The position numbers were made by a program, and so were the translations under genes. Shown piece by piece: positions 22,918 to 24,166 of a stretch of DNA of 24,166 bases (positions are counted from its first letter, which is position 1; every line of letters starts with the position of its first letter). The notes under the pieces are model-generated. The model had not been told where the DNA came from. It saw only the letters and a list, made by a program, of their open reading frames with translations, and made no database searches. This DNA is from a bacterium (lineage in GTDB: Bacteria; Bacillota; Bacilli; Lactobacillales; Streptococcaceae): the NCBI GenBank assembly GCA_905221505.1, contig CAJNDL010000030.1, positions 1 to 24,166 of the forward strand, in the 5' to 3' direction.

Positions 22918-23832
22918 ATGACTTTAAGACATCCGGGCATCAGCCCAACCAATGACTTGGTTGCTAAGAAAATCTTTAGCAATCCAGAAATCACTTGTCA
23001 ATTTATTCGCGATATGCTGGACTTGCCAGCAAAAAATGTGACCATTTTGGAGGGAAGTAATATTCACGTCTTGCCTTCTCTACCCTACTCGGCGCAGGAT
23101 TTCTATACTAGTATAGACGTCTTGGCGGAGTTGGACAATGGGACGCAGGTTATTATCGAAATACAAGTCCATCATCAGAATTTTTTCATCAATCGTCTGT
23201 GGGCTTACTTGTGCAGTCAGGTCAATCAGAATCTTGAAAAAATTCGCCAACGTGAAGGTGATACCCACCAGAGTTACAAGTATATCGCACCAGTATACGC
23301 TATTGCTATCGTAGACAGCAATTATTTCCAAGATGAATTAGCTTTTCATAGCTTCAGCATGCGAGAGGATACGACAGGTGAAGTTTTAACTATCACAAAC
23401 AATGGACAAGAAAACCATCTGGTTAAGATGGCTTTCTTAGAATTAAAAAAATATAGAGAAACCAGCAAAGACGAGGTTCGCAAACCATGGTTGGAGTTTT
23501 TCGGTAACAAACCCTTTACCCAGCAACCCGAGCGAGCCATCAGTCAGGCAGACCAACTGCTGGACTACAAGAGCTGGTCCGAGGAGGACAGGAAAATGTT
23601 TAGTCAACTACGTATGCGTGAAGAACAAGCCTTGTTAGCACAGGACTATGCCTTGGAACAAGCTGAGGAGAAAGGTTTAGAGCGTGGGAAAGTTGAAGGA
23701 AGGGAAGAAGGAAAACTTTTTGCCTTCCTAGATATGGTTCGCCAACATGTTCTAACTTCCGAATTTGCGAGTGAGCAATTAGGCATGACTGTTGCTGAGT
23801 TTGAAGAACTATTGAAAGTGCATCACGAATAA
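22918..23832 (+). CDS. Rpn-family PD-(D/E)XK nuclease / putative transposase
   Basis: 304 residues of the Rpn/PDDEXK_2-type family ('transposase_31-like'). E. coli RpnA relatives are DNA endonucleases that promote RecA-independent recombination. The nuclease core is seen as Asp67 in TSIDVLAEL and Glu81-x-Gln83 in VIIEIQVHHQ, the D...ExQ version of the motif. The opening RHPGISPTNDLVAKKIF is the family signature. The C-terminus is a charged helical region with repeated EGREEG/LERGK-type units that vary in number among relatives. A strong GGAGG precedes the ATG; an ATG at 22914 is out of frame. It appears full length and stands alone next to the tRNA and IS debris. Confidence 0.85.
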   Translation: MTLRHPGISPTNDLVAKKIFSNPEITCQFIRDMLDLPAKNVTILEGSNIHVLPSLPYSAQDFYTSIDVLAELDNGTQVIIEIQVHHQNFFINRLWAYLCSQVNQNLEKIRQREGDTHQSYKYIAPVYAIAIVDSNYFQDELAFHSFSMREDTTGEVLTITNNGQENHLVKMAFLELKKYRETSKDEVRKPWLEFFGNKPFTQQPERAISQADQLLDYKSWSEEDRKMFSQLRMREEQALLAQDYALEQAEEKGLERGKVEGREEGKLFAFLDMVRQHVLTSEFASEQLGMTVAEFEELLKVHHE

Positions 23833-23903
23833 GAACTAAAAAAATACAGATAAACCAGCAAAGACGAGGTTCGCAAGCCGTGGTTAGAGTTTTTCGGTAA
23901 CAA
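23833..23903 (+). pseudogene. 71-bp scrap of a second Rpn-family gene
   Basis: This stretch aligns without gaps to 23440-23510 inside the intact gene, with 6 mismatches in 71 bp. It keeps the same frame (ELKKYR, stop, TSKDEVRKPWLEFFGNK). One change turns a GAA codon into TAA. It begins immediately after the intact gene's stop codon at 23830-23832, so it is a residue of a tandem paralog or of recombination within the family. Confidence 0.85.
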
Positions 23904-23965
23904 GTTTTAATGAATCCACTGTCTATAAAATGTGAGGTTAGGCATTCAACTATTCTAAAATAATG

Positions 23966-24007
23966 ACAGATTTTTCCTAAGTAAAAGGTAAGATCTGTTT
24001 TTTTTAT
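23966..24007 (+). terminator. Terminator downstream of the Rpn-family gene
   Basis: ACAGATTTTTCCT (23966-23978) pairs with AGGTAAGATCTGT (23986-23998) with one wobble and one mismatch; loop 7 nt, followed by a long T-run. Confidence 0.75.
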
Positions 24008-24107
24008 TTATGGTGTATTGAAGCTGGAATAGTACGCCACTAATTCTAAAACCTTTATGAAAATTAATTTGAATTTACTAATCTTTTTATTATGTGACTA
24101 TTAGTCC

Positions 24108-24155
24108 GTCTCGCTCCGCTAGGTGCGAGACAAAAAAACTACCCGCTATGCGGGT
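24108..24155 (-). terminator. Two GC-rich hairpins at the right edge (minus-strand terminator or element end)
   Basis: GTCTCGC (24108-24114) pairs with GCGAGAC (24125-24131), then seven A residues, then ACCCGC (24141-24146) pairs with GCGGGT (24150-24155). On the minus strand the second hairpin plus TTTTTTT is a Rho-independent terminator for a gene beyond the window. The tandem GC hairpins in AT-rich surroundings also resemble the ends of IS200/IS605-type elements; that is a weak inference. Confidence 0.55.
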
Positions 24156-24166
24156 GCGCGTCGAAG

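Overview
The window looks like the chromosome of a mitis-group Streptococcus (S. pneumoniae, S. pseudopneumoniae or S. mitis). The reasons are moderate-to-low GC, a gene order I recognise from the pneumococcal trmK-galE-cmk and codY-pncA neighbourhoods, and two textbook BOX repeats (boxA-boxB(n)-boxC), which are characteristic of this group. The species assignment rests on recalled gene order and repeats, not on a search.

Layout: (1) 1-4905, plus strand: trmK, a Nif3-like protein, a DadA-like FAD oxidoreductase, galE and a membrane-anchored GT2 glycosyltransferase. (2) 4956-7465: a minus-strand monocluster ferredoxin divergent from a LysM-type membrane protein and cmk, then a phnA/yjdM-like zinc-ribbon gene and a Pr6Pr-type membrane protein. 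(3) 7465-11031: BOX element 1, an MFS transporter, then the overlapping truA, pdxK/thiD-like kinase and ECF S-component genes (vitamin kinase plus uptake). (4) 11062-14664: a terminator-like repeat and BOX element 2, then minus-strand pepQ-type prolidase, gatD and murT (lipid II amidation). (5) 14763-19595: minus-strand RclA/Har-type flavoprotein disulfide reductase divergent from cshA, then codY-pncA with a CodY box at the codY promoter. (6) 19596-24166: an AT-rich accessory stretch with an unrecognised two-gene operon (two-helix membrane protein with a possible GAF-like C-terminus plus a 61-residue basic protein), a broken IS30-family transposase, tRNA-Leu(AAG), an Rpn/PD-(D/E)XK gene with a 71-bp duplicated scrap behind it, and GC-rich hairpins at the right edge.

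Most of the window is housekeeping DNA. The points most worth a second look are: three genes (ferredoxin, truA, murT) whose promoter -10 box ends 6-7 nt before the start codon with no usable ribosome binding site, suggesting leaderless mRNAs; the cshA leader, in which one pyrimidine tract can pair with three purine tracts; paired palindromes between the Har-like gene and cshA; and the uncharacterised two-gene membrane locus at 19821-21081. No CRISPR array, prophage or complete mobile element was seen.
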